A stretch of DNA of 64,000 bases from Nitrososphaerota archaeon (GCA_027887045.1 JAPCJH010000001.1:186001-250000); one strand, 5' to 3'; positions 18,001-26,837 are shown, counted from the first letter of the stretch. Numbers and translations: made by a program. Notes: generated by a model from the letters alone, not told the origin.

Positions 18001-20294
18001 TTTTGTCCGTCGGACCTGAGGAACAAATTCTGGTAAGACGAAATGGCACAGTAGAAAGCACGAAGATCGGGAGGTTCGTTGATTCTTTCTATTCTCCTGC
18101 CGAGGAAGGGTACCCAATGCATGTCGAATCGCAGGGGATTGAAGTCGCATCGATGGACCACGATTTCAAGGTGAGATGGCAACCGTTAGCATACGTCTTC
18201 CGACACAGACCCGATGGAGATATCTACCGGGTCTCATTCAAGGGAAGAGATCTGGTACTCACCGGAGGGCACTGCGTCTACACTTTCGAGGACGGCCGTC
18301 TCACGATCAAGCCCACATCGAAGCTGAAGACGGGCGACTATCTCGCGATTTCGAAACGTTTGCCAGTAACAGGGATTACTGCTAACCGTTACAGTGTTCT
18401 CGAGCATATCTCGCTCGAAGGATCTTACCTGCACAACGTGTCAGCGACAACGTTTGGAAGGATGAGAAACGTGCCTGCATACCAAAGGAGGAAGGGAGTC
18501 CTCGTCGCAATCAGGCATCACGAACTCCTCGGAGAAGAAATCGAAAAAGCCACGATTAGCAGGAAGGGTAGCGGATCCTACATCCCCGCATTCGTGCCTC
18601 TGAACGGGGAACTTCTGAGGTTGTTGGGTTACTTCGTCGCCGAAGGCTCGATGGTTTTCAACACCGCGGAAGGAGTCTACGCTGTGGACTTCTCATTAAA
18701 CAACGAGAAAGATCAAGACATTATCTCTGATCTGATGTCGATTAGCAAGACTTTGTTCAAAGTGACGCCGACATTAGCGGTTGACAACAAATCTGCAAAG
18801 GTCGACATCAGGTCCCGTGTGGTTTGCGAATTCCTGAAGAGTTGCTTCGGCTTGAAAAGCGGTGCGAAGGAGAAGCGCGTCCCAGACGTTGTCTTTAACG
18901 TCGGCCCAGAATTGAAATGGGAGTTCCTCGAAGCGTATTATGCTGGTGATGCAGGAGTGACGGCGAGCAAAGAACTCGCGGCACAGCTGCTGCAATTGTT
19001 CGCGCAGCTCGGTTATGTTGCCTCGCTCTTCAATTCCCCGCCCCAAGAGGCAAAGATCCGCGGTCGTAGTATCCGATCCAGTGAATCCCATGTGATACCG
19101 ATTCCTTCTGAAACGCCAACGTCCAACAATGCGCACAGTTACCCTCCCCTGTCAGAAGTCTTGCCGATATTGAAGCCGATTCTAGGCAAGCTCGCTCCGG
19201 TCAAGACTCAGAGAAGAGCTCTCACGCCAATTTACTGGAACGAGTTGAGGAACGCAATCTGGGTTCGCAACAAGATGCAAAAGCTGACCGAAGTTCGCCA
19301 CGGACCAATTACCGCAGCGGGACTTGCCAAAAAGCTAGGAATCAAAGGGGGCGGTGGTTGTCAAGGATTCGTCCGAAATATGACTAGCGAAGGAATCCTG
19401 CTTCAAGAAAGAATCGCCCACGTTGCGGGACGTCACTACATGTATACGCTGACCGACAAGGGGAGGGCCTTGCTGGACACGGTGGATTACCTCGACAAAC
19501 TCGTGATCGGAGACTTATCGTTCGTTAAGGTCAAGAAAATCGAGAAGCTCGAAGAGAAGCTTGTGCCCCCCTATGTCTACGACCTCTCTGTCCCTGGCGC
19601 CGAGAATTTCATCGCGGACACTGCCGTGTGCCACAACAGTAGATTCGATTTGATATTCATCATGAAGGACAACCCCTCCCCGGCCGAAGACGACAAGCTC
19701 GCAACCCACATCCTAGCGGTGCACAGGAAGATGGGGTACAACGTTCCGCCACCCGTTGAATTCAACCTCCTGAAGAAGTACATCGCATACGCGAAGAAGC
19801 TTACCCCTATCCTGACGAAGGAAGCAGAGGACAGGATCAAGGACTACTACCTTGACTTGCGCAGGAAGGGAGGGGAGGGACAGATCGGAGCGACCCCTCG
19901 CACCCTTGAATCTCTGGTGAGGCTCGCGACCGCAAGGGCGAGGATCATGCTGAGGGAGCAGGTGCTAGAAGAGGACGCGTTGACGGCGATTTCGCTCATG
20001 AACAGGATGGTTGAGGACGTGTTGACAGACGCGACAACCAAGACCAAGGCGGACTTCGGGATTTTGCTCGGGCGTCCTGCGGGCGAGCGGGGCAAGATGG
20101 CCACTGCGCTGGAGGTGTTCAAGAAGCTCGAAGGCACAGACAAGAAACCGGTGGAAAAGAGGCTCTTCAAGGACGAGCTTATAACGACGGGCAAGATGAA
20201 CGACGACGACGCCGAGAAGATGATCAGGACCCTGTTCAAGGAGGGTCTGATCTATGAATCGAAGCCTGGATTCTTCAGACGAGTCGGGTCTTAG
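15003..20294 (+). CDS. mcm: Replicative helicase MCM with two inteins
   Basis: The 1763-codon frame encodes an MCM of about 682 aa after protein splicing. The N-terminal domain has a partial zinc site (CPNGH and CVEC). Walker A GDPGVAKS is at residues 335-342. Walker B CIDEFDKM is split just before its Cys by intein 1 (residues 395-931), and the arginine-finger SRFDL is split just before its Ser by intein 2 (residues 1002-1545). A C-terminal winged helix (LITTGKMNDDDAEKMIRTLF) closes the protein. It starts with TTG directly after the GINS stop. Splicing is required for activity because both inserts interrupt catalytic motifs. Confidence 0.96.
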   Translation: MATLTTGKLSELFEDFLKTQTDRAGRYVYRERISELVANEGKSLNVDFDDLLRYNNDLANRVLLEPDSSLEAFKRAAYETMRSENALYADRIRKSLSVRIRGIGDRVPLRKVDTSYLDRMIAVAGMVVRTSELRPLMVEGSFVCPNGHVTVVEQDDPLVKKPPRCVECDEVRNLELDTKLSRFIDFQILRVQELPEELPPGQLPQFFDVNVEGDITNTARPGDRVVLTGVIRAVQDFGPGQGRFRLFKSQIDGNYIEVLGKEPENVQITKEDEALIKSIAGSPDAYDKLIASISPAILGHLPQREAILLVLAGGTPKQLPDGTKLRGDINVLFVGDPGVAKSEMLKFAAQVAPRGLFASGRGTTSAGLSAAVIREKNVLMLEAGVVVLADQGIACLHPESTVILNGRTVSMRDLSERLNFTPVEAENGRSELAEVAGAVVSVNQDSLQVQSANATMLRRRWHSGKLVTIRLRSGNVVRSTPDHLLLDGNSLEWREASRYRRGDYVTAPLRIPAFSNARVFLWDILSDECVVSLTDADKGELRSQIVSKYGTLKMAADAIGVPRLPNYYRQRLQPNLRELKRITADLGVEEEWKQRKHIYDKSEIKVCNITPELAYICGFIFGDGSVKISRRRAAIVLTQSPKHKMFIQQFEKNWRTAFETLRLRSARTSKSRIRGRLVVSERIDWSVSRRILGHVYAFMTRENLANLLSFPDEILKGFLAGVTDSDGCNTAKVSQKNGVGYETWNVVYEASRNPVANVNLLISLRRFGVIGSYRGIVRGVGTIVVSNRIDCEHLQAALSGLSVKMLRTPSKRRRNISGISEKLPKEIVAKKFREIFDGASRTELIKSGVWSTVYAYTHEKRQPSTGQVLKIVERVPSLEQFERFSLESLAEKDYFLDQIVDMVETDYSGYVYDLMMKENHNYVADGVFSHNCIDEFDKMKPEDRSALHEQMEQGSVTIAKGGIYAVLNARTSILAATNPLLGKYNPYQNLTDNINLPIPLLSVGPEEQILVRRNGTVESTKIGRFVDSFYSPAEEGYPMHVESQGIEVASMDHDFKVRWQPLAYVFRHRPDGDIYRVSFKGRDLVLTGGHCVYTFEDGRLTIKPTSKLKTGDYLAISKRLPVTGITANRYSVLEHISLEGSYLHNVSATTFGRMRNVPAYQRRKGVLVAIRHHELLGEEIEKATISRKGSGSYIPAFVPLNGELLRLLGYFVAEGSMVFNTAEGVYAVDFSLNNEKDQDIISDLMSISKTLFKVTPTLAVDNKSAKVDIRSRVVCEFLKSCFGLKSGAKEKRVPDVVFNVGPELKWEFLEAYYAGDAGVTASKELAAQLLQLFAQLGYVASLFNSPPQEAKIRGRSIRSSESHVIPIPSETPTSNNAHSYPPLSEVLPILKPILGKLAPVKTQRRALTPIYWNELRNAIWVRNKMQKLTEVRHGPITAAGLAKKLGIKGGGGCQGFVRNMTSEGILLQERIAHVAGRHYMYTLTDKGRALLDTVDYLDKLVIGDLSFVKVKKIEKLEEKLVPPYVYDLSVPGAENFIADTAVCHNSRFDLIFIMKDNPSPAEDDKLATHILAVHRKMGYNVPPPVEFNLLKKYIAYAKKLTPILTKEAEDRIKDYYLDLRRKGGEGQIGATPRTLESLVRLATARARIMLREQVLEEDALTAISLMNRMVEDVLTDATTKTKADFGILLGRPAGERGKMATALEVFKKLEGTDKKPVEKRLFKDELITTGKMNDDDAEKMIRTLFKEGLIYESKPGFFRRVGS
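16185..17795 (+). other. MCM intein 1 (537 aa), at Walker B, with LAGLIDADG endonuclease
   Basis: The insert starts with Cys (CLHPESTVI, block A) after GIA and ends VFSHN before Cys+1 of CIDEFDKM. Block B is VVRSTPDHLLL (TPDH). Two LAGLIDADG motifs are seen: YICGFIFGDGSV and GFLAGVTDSDGC. Block F is YVYDLMMKENHNYVADG. All splicing residues (Cys1, the block B His, His-Asn end, Cys+1) are present, so it should splice and may still home. Confidence 0.93.
18006..19637 (+). other. MCM intein 2 (544 aa), at the arginine finger, with LAGLIDADG endonuclease and winged-helix insert
   Basis: The insert starts with Ser (SVGPEEQILV) after LPIPLL and ends AVCHN before Ser+1 of SRFDL. Block B is LVLTGGHCVYTF. 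LAGLIDADG-like motifs are LLGYFVAEGSMV and LEAYYAGDAGVT. Between the endonuclease and block F is a segment that reads like a winged helix (ITAAGLAKKLGIKG, then RHYMYTLTDKGRALLD). Ser is the nucleophile at both junctions. Confidence 0.9.
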
Positions 20295-20309
20295 GTCGGG
20301 GGTCGCGGG

Positions 20310-23300
20310 ATGAGGTTCGACGAGGTCCAGCTCCCCGGCGAACTTCTCGAATTCTTGAGGTCGAAGGGGCTCTCGGACTTGTATCCCCCGCAGGAGGAGG
20401 CGTTGAAGGGGGGTCTCTTGGAGGGGAGGAGCCTCGTAATCGCAAGCCCCACGGCGTGTTACGATAAGCACACCGAAGTCCTGACAAAGAAGGGATGGAA
20501 GCTATTCGGAGACACCATACCAAATGAGGAGGTCCTATCAATGAACCCAAAGACGTTTGAGATGGAATACGTAAGGGCGAAGGACAAGGTCGAATACCAA
20601 TACCGCGGGAGGATGGTCCATGTCGAAGGCAAGGAGATAGATTTCAGGGTCACGGAAAATCACAATATGTTCGTGGCGAAGGACCCGAGAACGAATGGTC
20701 TCGGTAAAAATTCTGGTCTGCGTTATGACTTCCGTCCGGCCCGAGACATCAAACCCATCTGGAAATTCAAGACAGATGGAATTTGGCGAGGGCAACGCAA
20801 AAAGTACATCGAGTTTCCACCAATGAAGGTTCGACGCGGGCGACACGCTTCCCAGGAACGAACGCTTCCGTCCATGAAAATCCCCATGCCCAAATGGTTG
20901 GAATTCTTGGGTTGGTATATCGCTGAAGGCTATACCAGATATGGGGACGGATACTACGAAGTTACTATTTGCCAAATGAAGCATATCAATCGTGCAGAAG
21001 AGGCAATCAGAGGCCTCGGCATCACGAAGGTTAGGGGCACTGGCACCAAGAATCACCGGCACTTCACCGTTAACAGCCCACAAATCGCTCGACACTTGTC
21101 CCAATTCGGTTTGGCTCATGAAAAGTTCGTTCCAGACTACGTAAAGAGATTGGCTCCAAACCAGATCAAGAGCTTTCTGGATTCGTATCAATTAGGGGAT
21201 GGGAATCTGGGGAGAGATCGTGTCAGTCCAGTCTTCAACACGACTTCAAAACTTCTAGCTGATGACATCCAAGAACTTCTGCTCAAAATCGGGATCAGCA
21301 GTTCAGTCAGATTCAAGGGATTGGCCCCCTCGCACATTATGCCGGATGGGCATTTGATTCAATCAAAACATCCGAGCTATCAGGTTCCTGGGAGAAGAAT
21401 CCGAGTACACGGAATAGATTACCGAAAGAGGAGTAAACCGTCATTTGAGACAACTGATGGCGAGATGGTATACTGCCTGACTCTGCCGAAGTATCACCTC
21501 TTGTATGTACGAAGAAACGGGAAGGCATTCTGGTGCGGCAATTCCGGCAAGACCCTCATTGCCATCATCGCCGCCTATCTGAAGGTCAAGCGGGACCACA
21601 GAAAGGTCGTCTACCTCTCACCTCTCCGCGCGCTCGCGTCCGAGAAGTACGGTGAGTTCGGGGAGCTTCAATCTCTCGGCGTCAGGACGGTCATCTCGAC
21701 GGGTGATTTCGATTCGAGCGGGGAGTCGCTGGGGAGGGGGGACATCATAGTGCTGACGAACGAACGCTTCGATTCGGTGATGAGACACTCGGTGAGCTGG
21801 CTCCGCTCGGTGGGGCTCTTTATCGCTGACGAGGTTCACCTGGCCGGGAGCGACTCTAGGGGGCCGACGCTCGAGATGATCCTCTCCAAGGTCGTCTACC
21901 TCGGACTCGACGCACAACTGCTTTCACTCTCCGCCACAATCAGCAACGCGCAGGAGCTCTCGAAGTGGCTCGACTCGAAACTGATTTCGTTGAACTGGCG
22001 ACCCGTCCCCCTTCGTGAAGCGGTGTACGACTACGGAAGGCTGATGTTCCTTGATGGAGAGGAGCGTCCGATCGTGCGGTCGGCTTACGGTGCCCCGATA
22101 GATGTCGCCGCGGATGCCGTGAAGGGGGGAGGGCAGTCGCTGATCTTCGCGAGCACACGGAGGAGGGCGGTGAGCCTGGCGACGAAGGCCGCCGAGATCA
22201 CGTCAAGGATGCTGACGGGGCAGGAGAAGGACCTCTGCGCGGAGGCCGCGCGACGGATCAGGAGCACGGGCGAGGAGACGAGCCTGAGCAAGCTTCTCGC
22301 CGAAATCGTGGCGAGGGGTTCAGCTTTTCACCACGCGGGGCTCGAGCACGAGCATCGGAAGGTCGTGGAGGACTACTACAGGCTGCGCGCGATCAAGATT
22401 CTTGCGGCGACCCCGACTCTATGCTTGCCGGCGGGTGAGGAGATTTTTGGAAATCCGGGACCGGTGCCAATTGAGCAACTCAGCACGGGGGACCGAGTGT
22501 TGACGCATGCAAGACGTTTCATGCCAGTTGTTTCACCCGTCGTCAGGCCTTACAAGGGATCGTTGATCAAAGTGACTCCGTGGTGTCAACTCCCGATGAG
22601 AATGACCCCCGAACACAAGGTCCTCAAGGTGGTTCGTACTCGCCATTCAATACATACCCGAAAGGTGAACAAACATTGGTGGTCCTATTCTGAACCTTCT
22701 TGGACTCAAGCAAAGAATCTGAAACTTGGGGACCTTGTAGTCTTCCCGGTGATCAAAGAAGAAAAGGATATGGAGTCGTTGGAACTACCTGAGAATGGGC
22801 CCTTATCCAATCAATCTGGGGTAGTGGTAGTGGGAAAGCACTGGTCGAGACTGAAAGTCAGTCGCTTGCCACTTTCAGAAAAGACACTAGAAATCTTGGG
22901 GCTGTATGTAGCGGAAGGTTACACCGGCTCTGGGGGTCAAATTATGTTTGCGCTGAACCAAAACGAAATTCAGCTCATGAGGAGGGTGTGCAGCTGGTTC
23001 AAAGGTCTCGGTCTAAACTATCGGGTCATTGACTCATCAAGGCACAGGCGCGTAATTCGTGCCTGTTCAAAGCAACTTGCGGAGAAACTTGATGAGCTAT
23101 TCGGAACCTCGGCAGAAACCAAAAAGATTCCTCATGATTTTCTATTTCTGCCAAACGAGAAATTGATTCCATTCATTCGTGGAATTTTGTTGGGGGATGG
23201 CAGTCCCCCCAGTAGCGCTTATCGTGTTGCTAGAGAAGGTACGACTTCTCGAGTTTTGGCAAAACAGTTCTTCGCTGCGTTGGTTAAGATAGGGTTCATG

Positions 23301-24725
23301 CCATCAATCAAAAGAAATAATGTGGCGGGCAAGACGACGAGAGGTGTAGAGTTGAAGATAACCCACAAACACGACATGTACAATGTCTCCGTATCGGGAA
23401 GACAACTGGGCGAATTCTGGAGAACCGTAATGCACCGGAAAGCTCGTAAAGCAACGGGTAACAGGGAGTTCAATCGAGGTCATCGCGATTCAGAATATTA
23501 CTACATGCCTATACGAAGGATTGAGAAGGAAGAATTTGTTGGGAACGTCTACAACCTGGAAGTCCAAGGGCAAAGCAGCTACGTAGGCTCGTTCGTGGTC
23601 CACAACTCCTCAGGCGTCAACCTTCCCGCGAGAAGGGTGGTCATCGCGGACATCACGAGATACGACGTGGAGACGGCGGGTAACTCCGAGATTCCGGTCC
23701 TAGAGTACAGACAGATGGCGGGGAGGGCGGGGAGACCCCAGTACGACGAATACGGCGAGACGGTGATAGTGCCTCCGCCGAGCTACCCCTCGAAGCAGGT
23801 CCTGGAGCACTACGCGGGGGGAGAACCGGAGCCTATCCTCTCCAGGCTGTCCAGCGAGGGGGCCATGCGCGTCCACGTCCTCGCCACCATCGCGACGAGC
23901 ACGGGACTCTCGAGGATCGACGTCGAGAGCCTCTTCTCGAAGACTCTCCTCGCGCTCCAGAGCGGGAAGGACGAGGTCATGAGGCACATTGACCAGGCGC
24001 TCGGATATCTCATAGTAGAGAAGCTCGTTGAGTCAAAGGCGGGACTCTTCTACGCCACGGACTTCGGGAAACGCGTCTCGATCCTCTACATCGACCCTGC
24101 CAGCGGGGTGCTCTTCCGGGACGGTCTCCGGGCAATCGAACCGGACCACGATTACACGGCGGGGCTCCTTCACCTCGTTGCGAGCACGCCCGATTTCGAA
24201 CCGAAGTTTCCGCTTCGAAACAAAGACCTGGACCAGGCAATCGCGTTCCTCGACATCCACTCGGATGAGATGATCTGGAAGCCTCAAAAGAAATCGTTCA
24301 TGGATTACGACGAGACGCTGCAGAACATGCGCTCGGTGATGGCGCTATACGGTTGGATCGACGAATGGAGGGAGGAGGAGCTACTCTCCAAACTCGGGGT
24401 GGAACCGGGGGACATGCACCGCGCAGTCGACAATGCGGATTGGCTTCTGTATAGTCTGGGGGAGCTGGGGAAGCTGTTCAAGAAGGGAGAAGTCACGAGG
24501 GGAATTGCGATCCTTAGGAAGCGGGTAACCATGGGCGTCAGTGGGGAGCTCCTGGAGTTGACAACGCTTCAGGGTGTCGGGAGGGTTAGAGCGCGTTCGC
24601 TCTACACGGCCGGTTACAGGAGGCTCGAGGACCTCAAGGAAGTCGCCGCGGACAAGCTCGCCCTCGTCCCGAAGGTAGGGACCGCGCTGGCGAGGAAGAT
24701 CAAGGAACAGGTCTCGAATTATTGA
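20310..24725 (+). CDS. hel308: Ski2-like DNA helicase Hel308 with two inteins
   Basis: The 1471-codon frame encodes about 714 aa of Hel308 after removal of two inteins. Motif I is ASPTA plus SGKT, split by intein A (residues 50-411). Motif II is DEVH in IADEVHLAGS, motif III is SATISN, and the motif IV-V region ATPTL plus SSGVNLPARRV is split by intein B (705-1099). Motif VI is QMAGRAGRPQYDE. A C-terminal helix-hairpin-helix (LQGVGRVRARSLY, then VPKVGTALARKIKE) fits domain 5. Hel308 unwinds branched DNA at stalled forks. It lies 15 nt after mcm and its stop overlaps the next gene by 4 nt, so replication and repair genes form one transcription unit. Confidence 0.95.
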   Translation: MRFDEVQLPGELLEFLRSKGLSDLYPPQEEALKGGLLEGRSLVIASPTACYDKHTEVLTKKGWKLFGDTIPNEEVLSMNPKTFEMEYVRAKDKVEYQYRGRMVHVEGKEIDFRVTENHNMFVAKDPRTNGLGKNSGLRYDFRPARDIKPIWKFKTDGIWRGQRKKYIEFPPMKVRRGRHASQERTLPSMKIPMPKWLEFLGWYIAEGYTRYGDGYYEVTICQMKHINRAEEAIRGLGITKVRGTGTKNHRHFTVNSPQIARHLSQFGLAHEKFVPDYVKRLAPNQIKSFLDSYQLGDGNLGRDRVSPVFNTTSKLLADDIQELLLKIGISSSVRFKGLAPSHIMPDGHLIQSKHPSYQVPGRRIRVHGIDYRKRSKPSFETTDGEMVYCLTLPKYHLLYVRRNGKAFWCGNSGKTLIAIIAAYLKVKRDHRKVVYLSPLRALASEKYGEFGELQSLGVRTVISTGDFDSSGESLGRGDIIVLTNERFDSVMRHSVSWLRSVGLFIADEVHLAGSDSRGPTLEMILSKVVYLGLDAQLLSLSATISNAQELSKWLDSKLISLNWRPVPLREAVYDYGRLMFLDGEERPIVRSAYGAPIDVAADAVKGGGQSLIFASTRRRAVSLATKAAEITSRMLTGQEKDLCAEAARRIRSTGEETSLSKLLAEIVARGSAFHHAGLEHEHRKVVEDYYRLRAIKILAATPTLCLPAGEEIFGNPGPVPIEQLSTGDRVLTHARRFMPVVSPVVRPYKGSLIKVTPWCQLPMRMTPEHKVLKVVRTRHSIHTRKVNKHWWSYSEPSWTQAKNLKLGDLVVFPVIKEEKDMESLELPENGPLSNQSGVVVVGKHWSRLKVSRLPLSEKTLEILGLYVAEGYTGSGGQIMFALNQNEIQLMRRVCSWFKGLGLNYRVIDSSRHRRVIRACSKQLAEKLDELFGTSAETKKIPHDFLFLPNEKLIPFIRGILLGDGSPPSSAYRVAREGTTSRVLAKQFFAALVKIGFMPSIKRNNVAGKTTRGVELKITHKHDMYNVSVSGRQLGEFWRTVMHRKARKATGNREFNRGHRDSEYYYMPIRRIEKEEFVGNVYNLEVQGQSSYVGSFVVHNSSGVNLPARRVVIADITRYDVETAGNSEIPVLEYRQMAGRAGRPQYDEYGETVIVPPPSYPSKQVLEHYAGGEPEPILSRLSSEGAMRVHVLATIATSTGLSRIDVESLFSKTLLALQSGKDEVMRHIDQALGYLIVEKLVESKAGLFYATDFGKRVSILYIDPASGVLFRDGLRAIEPDHDYTAGLLHLVASTPDFEPKFPLRNKDLDQAIAFLDIHSDEMIWKPQKKSFMDYDETLQNMRSVMALYGWIDEWREEELLSKLGVEPGDMHRAVDNADWLLYSLGELGKLFKKGEVTRGIAILRKRVTMGVSGELLELTTLQGVGRVRARSLYTAGYRRLEDLKEVAADKLALVPKVGTALARKIKEQVSNY
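20457..21542 (+). other. Hel308 intein A (362 aa) inside Walker A; penultimate residue Gly
   Basis: The insert begins CYDKHTEVLT and ends KAFWCGN before Ser+1 of SGKT. Block B is VTENHNMFV. LAGLIDADG motifs are LGWYIAEGYT and LDSYQLGDGNLG. The C-terminal Asn is present, but the usual penultimate His is Gly. The ending VRRNGKAFWCGN resembles a class of inteins known to splice without that His. Confidence 0.9.
22422..23606 (+). other. Hel308 intein B (395 aa) at the motif V region
   Basis: The insert starts CLPAGEEIFG after ATPTL and ends SFVVHN before Ser+1 of SSGVNLPAR. Block B is RMTPEHKVLKV. LAGLIDADG motifs are LGLYVAEGYTG and IRGILLGDGSPP. Block F is GNVYNLEVQGQSSYVG. All canonical splicing residues are visible. 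Confidence 0.92.
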
Positions 24726-25930
24726 TTGGTGTCAACGGGTTCTGTCTCCTCGATGGTGGGGACGCAGAACGGAGGCTGATCGAGGCATCGAAAAAAGTCG
24801 ACAGGTTCTCAGAACGAGTCGTGATGCGTAAGGCCCAGGAGGTGTTTCCGGACGTATCCTTTCGAGGGGGACAGGAGGCGTCGATCGCGCTCTTCGTTTT
24901 AGGTGACGACGGAAGACCCCCGCTTGTTCACGGCTTCTCATACGAGGAAAGGAGGGGATGGGAGGGTGAGTTCTCGCTCCTCGGCTCGGAGAAGAACTCC
25001 CTGGTGTGCGAAAGGGATTTTGCAGGAACGAGGCCACTATACATTCGGGAAGGCTCGGAGCTTTGCATCGCGAGCGACCACAGGTTCATGTTGGGAACAG
25101 GAGGGAGGCTTCTCAACCCTGGAGAAAGGTTCCCCCCGCGCGACGGACGCCTAGGCGCACCGAAGTCGAGGCGACCTCCTGGCCCCGAAGGGCTACATCA
25201 AGCTGCCCGAGAACTTGCGGCACTGGTCGAAGAATCAATCCGAAAGAGGTTGGCGGGACGGAAGCGGGTAGCGGTGTCTTTCTCCGGTGGTTTGGACAGT
25301 GCGCTGATCGCGAAGTGTGCATCGAAATTTTCCGAAGTCCTCCTCTGCTCGGTCTTCTCGCGAGGATCCCGTGACGAGCGATTCGCTTCAGATGCAGCCG
25401 AAGCGCTCGACCTCGAATACAAAAGCGAGCAGATGACTCGCAAGAAAGTCGAGGAAGAAATCGCGGCGATGGACCTTCCGTTCGTTCCCAGCTCGATGGA
25501 TCGGGCCCTCTGGTGTATCTACTCCACAGCGGCAAGGATGGCCAAGGAAAAAGACGCTGAGTTGATCCTTCTCGGTCAGCTGGCGGACGAACTCTTCGGT
25601 GGATACAAGAAATATTCTCAGTCGCTCGAAGAGCGCGGATCAGCTGAGGCATCGCTTTTGATGGCGAATGACGTTCTAGCGTGCGGAAGAGTCGGATTCC
25701 TACGGGACGAACAGGCATGCGCGAGATTCGTCGAGCCGAGGTTCCCATACGCTGACCGAAGTATCGTGGAGTTCGCGTTGGCCGCTCCAATCGAGTTCAA
25801 GATACGAGACGGTATGAGGAAACTGGTCCTCAGGGAGGCTGCGACGATCCTGGGGCTCCCCGAGGAGCTAGCGCAATCCCCGAAGAAAGCCGCCCAATAC
25901 AGCTCCGGCGTGCTGAAACTCGTAACTTAG
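24722..25930 (+). CDS. Asparagine synthetase B-like protein lacking the glutaminase nucleophile
   Basis: The C-terminal part (from about residue 155) has the ATP-pyrophosphatase loop SFSGGLDSALIAK and the later LLGQLADELFGGY, both typical of AsnB. The N-terminal part resembles the class II glutamine amidotransferase fold (SLLGSEKNSLVCERDFAGTRPLYI) but the protein begins MIGVNGF, so there is no Cys2 nucleophile and it cannot use glutamine in the usual way. It may use free ammonia or amidate a different substrate. The TTG start overlaps the hel308 TGA (TTGA), so it is translationally coupled to hel308. Function is uncertain. Confidence 0.75.
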   Translation: MIGVNGFCLLDGGDAERRLIEASKKVDRFSERVVMRKAQEVFPDVSFRGGQEASIALFVLGDDGRPPLVHGFSYEERRGWEGEFSLLGSEKNSLVCERDFAGTRPLYIREGSELCIASDHRFMLGTGGRLLNPGERFPPRDGRLGAPKSRRPPGPEGLHQAARELAALVEESIRKRLAGRKRVAVSFSGGLDSALIAKCASKFSEVLLCSVFSRGSRDERFASDAAEALDLEYKSEQMTRKKVEEEIAAMDLPFVPSSMDRALWCIYSTAARMAKEKDAELILLGQLADELFGGYKKYSQSLEERGSAEASLLMANDVLACGRVGFLRDEQACARFVEPRFPYADRSIVEFALAAPIEFKIRDGMRKLVLREAATILGLPEELAQSPKKAAQYSSGVLKLVT

Positions 25931-25969
25931 AGCTTACCAGTTTTTAAGGAACCGAAGCGAGAGGGGGCT

Positions 25970-26233
25970 ATGATTCCATCTCCGCAGCCGAAGGGTAAAG
26001 TTGTTGGCTTCAAGCCACTCGAAGAGACATTCTCCTACTATGCTCTGGATGATGGGACTGTTTTGGGAGTCAAGCCGGCGGTAGTAAAGGTGTTCAGGTT
26101 GCAGAATCCAGATGGGAGTCCTGCCTTCGCACCCGATGGATCCCCCGCTTACTTCTACCAGACGCAGAACATAACCCAAATCCTGAGCCCGGACGAGTAC
26201 AAGTCGATGGTTTCTCACAAATTCCAAGAGTGA
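25970..26233 (+). CDS. Small conserved-looking protein of unknown function (87 aa)
   Basis: An ATG at 25970 follows the purine-rich stretch GAGAGGGGG, and TTTTTAAGG lies about 26 nt upstream, so the start is well placed. The protein has no Cys, no membrane helix and a near repeat, NPDGSPAF / APDGSPAY, near residues 46-62. The start VVGFKPLEETFSYYALDDGTVLGVKP suggests a beta-rich fold. I do not recognise the family. It lies 9 nt upstream of the methyltransferase gene and may be co-transcribed with it. Confidence 0.7.
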   Translation: MIPSPQPKGKVVGFKPLEETFSYYALDDGTVLGVKPAVVKVFRLQNPDGSPAFAPDGSPAYFYQTQNITQILSPDEYKSMVSHKFQE

Positions 26234-26242
26234 GCGGCCATT

Positions 26243-26821
26243 TTGAGGGGAGAGAGTTCAGCGGGCTCCCGCCATCCGTACCTTTCGTCTGACGATTCTC
26301 TGCTTCTGAGGCAGGCGATTGGCGGTTTCCGGGGAACAACGTGTCTCGAGATAGGGTTCGGGAACGGAGGTAACCTGCACTCGCTGGCTGGAGGTTTTTC
26401 CCTGGCAGTCGGGACCGATCTAGAAGCTGCGAGACCTCGCCCAGGCGAAAAGAACCTCGAGGTGGTGCGAGCCGACAGCGCGACTTGCTTCAGGGAATCG
26501 GTGTTCGATCTGGTGGCCTTCAACCCCCCATACGTGCCCTCGGTGGGCATAGAAGATCTTGCCGTAGACGGGGGAAGGGGTGGCGTCGAAGTTCCTCTGA
26601 CTTTCCTGAGAGAAGCGCTCAGGGTCGTGAAGAAAGGCGGAAAGATTGTGATGCTCCTCTCCAGTTTGAACGACACGGACGTTATCAAAGAGTTCTGCAC
26701 CGCAGAGCGTGTCACAATGCGCAAGATAGCACGCAGGAGGCTCTTCTACGAGACACTCTCGGTTTACGTCTGCGCGCCTGAATCGACATCGGCGGACGAC
26801 TTGCAGAAGCTCGCACGATAG
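26243..26821 (+). CDS. HemK/PrmC-like NPPY methyltransferase
   Basis: This 192-aa SAM-dependent methyltransferase has a nucleotide-binding motif LEIGFGNGGNLH and the catalytic FNPPYVPS, which marks enzymes that methylate the glutamine of release factors or other planar nitrogens. The archaeal HemK2/Mtq2-like subgroup is about this size and lacks the N-terminal domain of bacterial PrmC. It starts with TTG at 26243. Target aRF1 is inference. Confidence 0.82.
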   Translation: MRGESSAGSRHPYLSSDDSLLLRQAIGGFRGTTCLEIGFGNGGNLHSLAGGFSLAVGTDLEAARPRPGEKNLEVVRADSATCFRESVFDLVAFNPPYVPSVGIEDLAVDGGRGGVEVPLTFLREALRVVKKGGKIVMLLSSLNDTDVIKEFCTAERVTMRKIARRRLFYETLSVYVCAPESTSADDLQKLAR

Positions 26822-26837
26822 TAGAGCGCCGTAGAAG

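Noticed and set aside
17497..18150. Long open frame on the minus strand opposite the mcm gene
   Set aside because: It is the shadow of a clear MCM/intein frame, with Arg/Ser/Pro-rich low-complexity translation and no motif.
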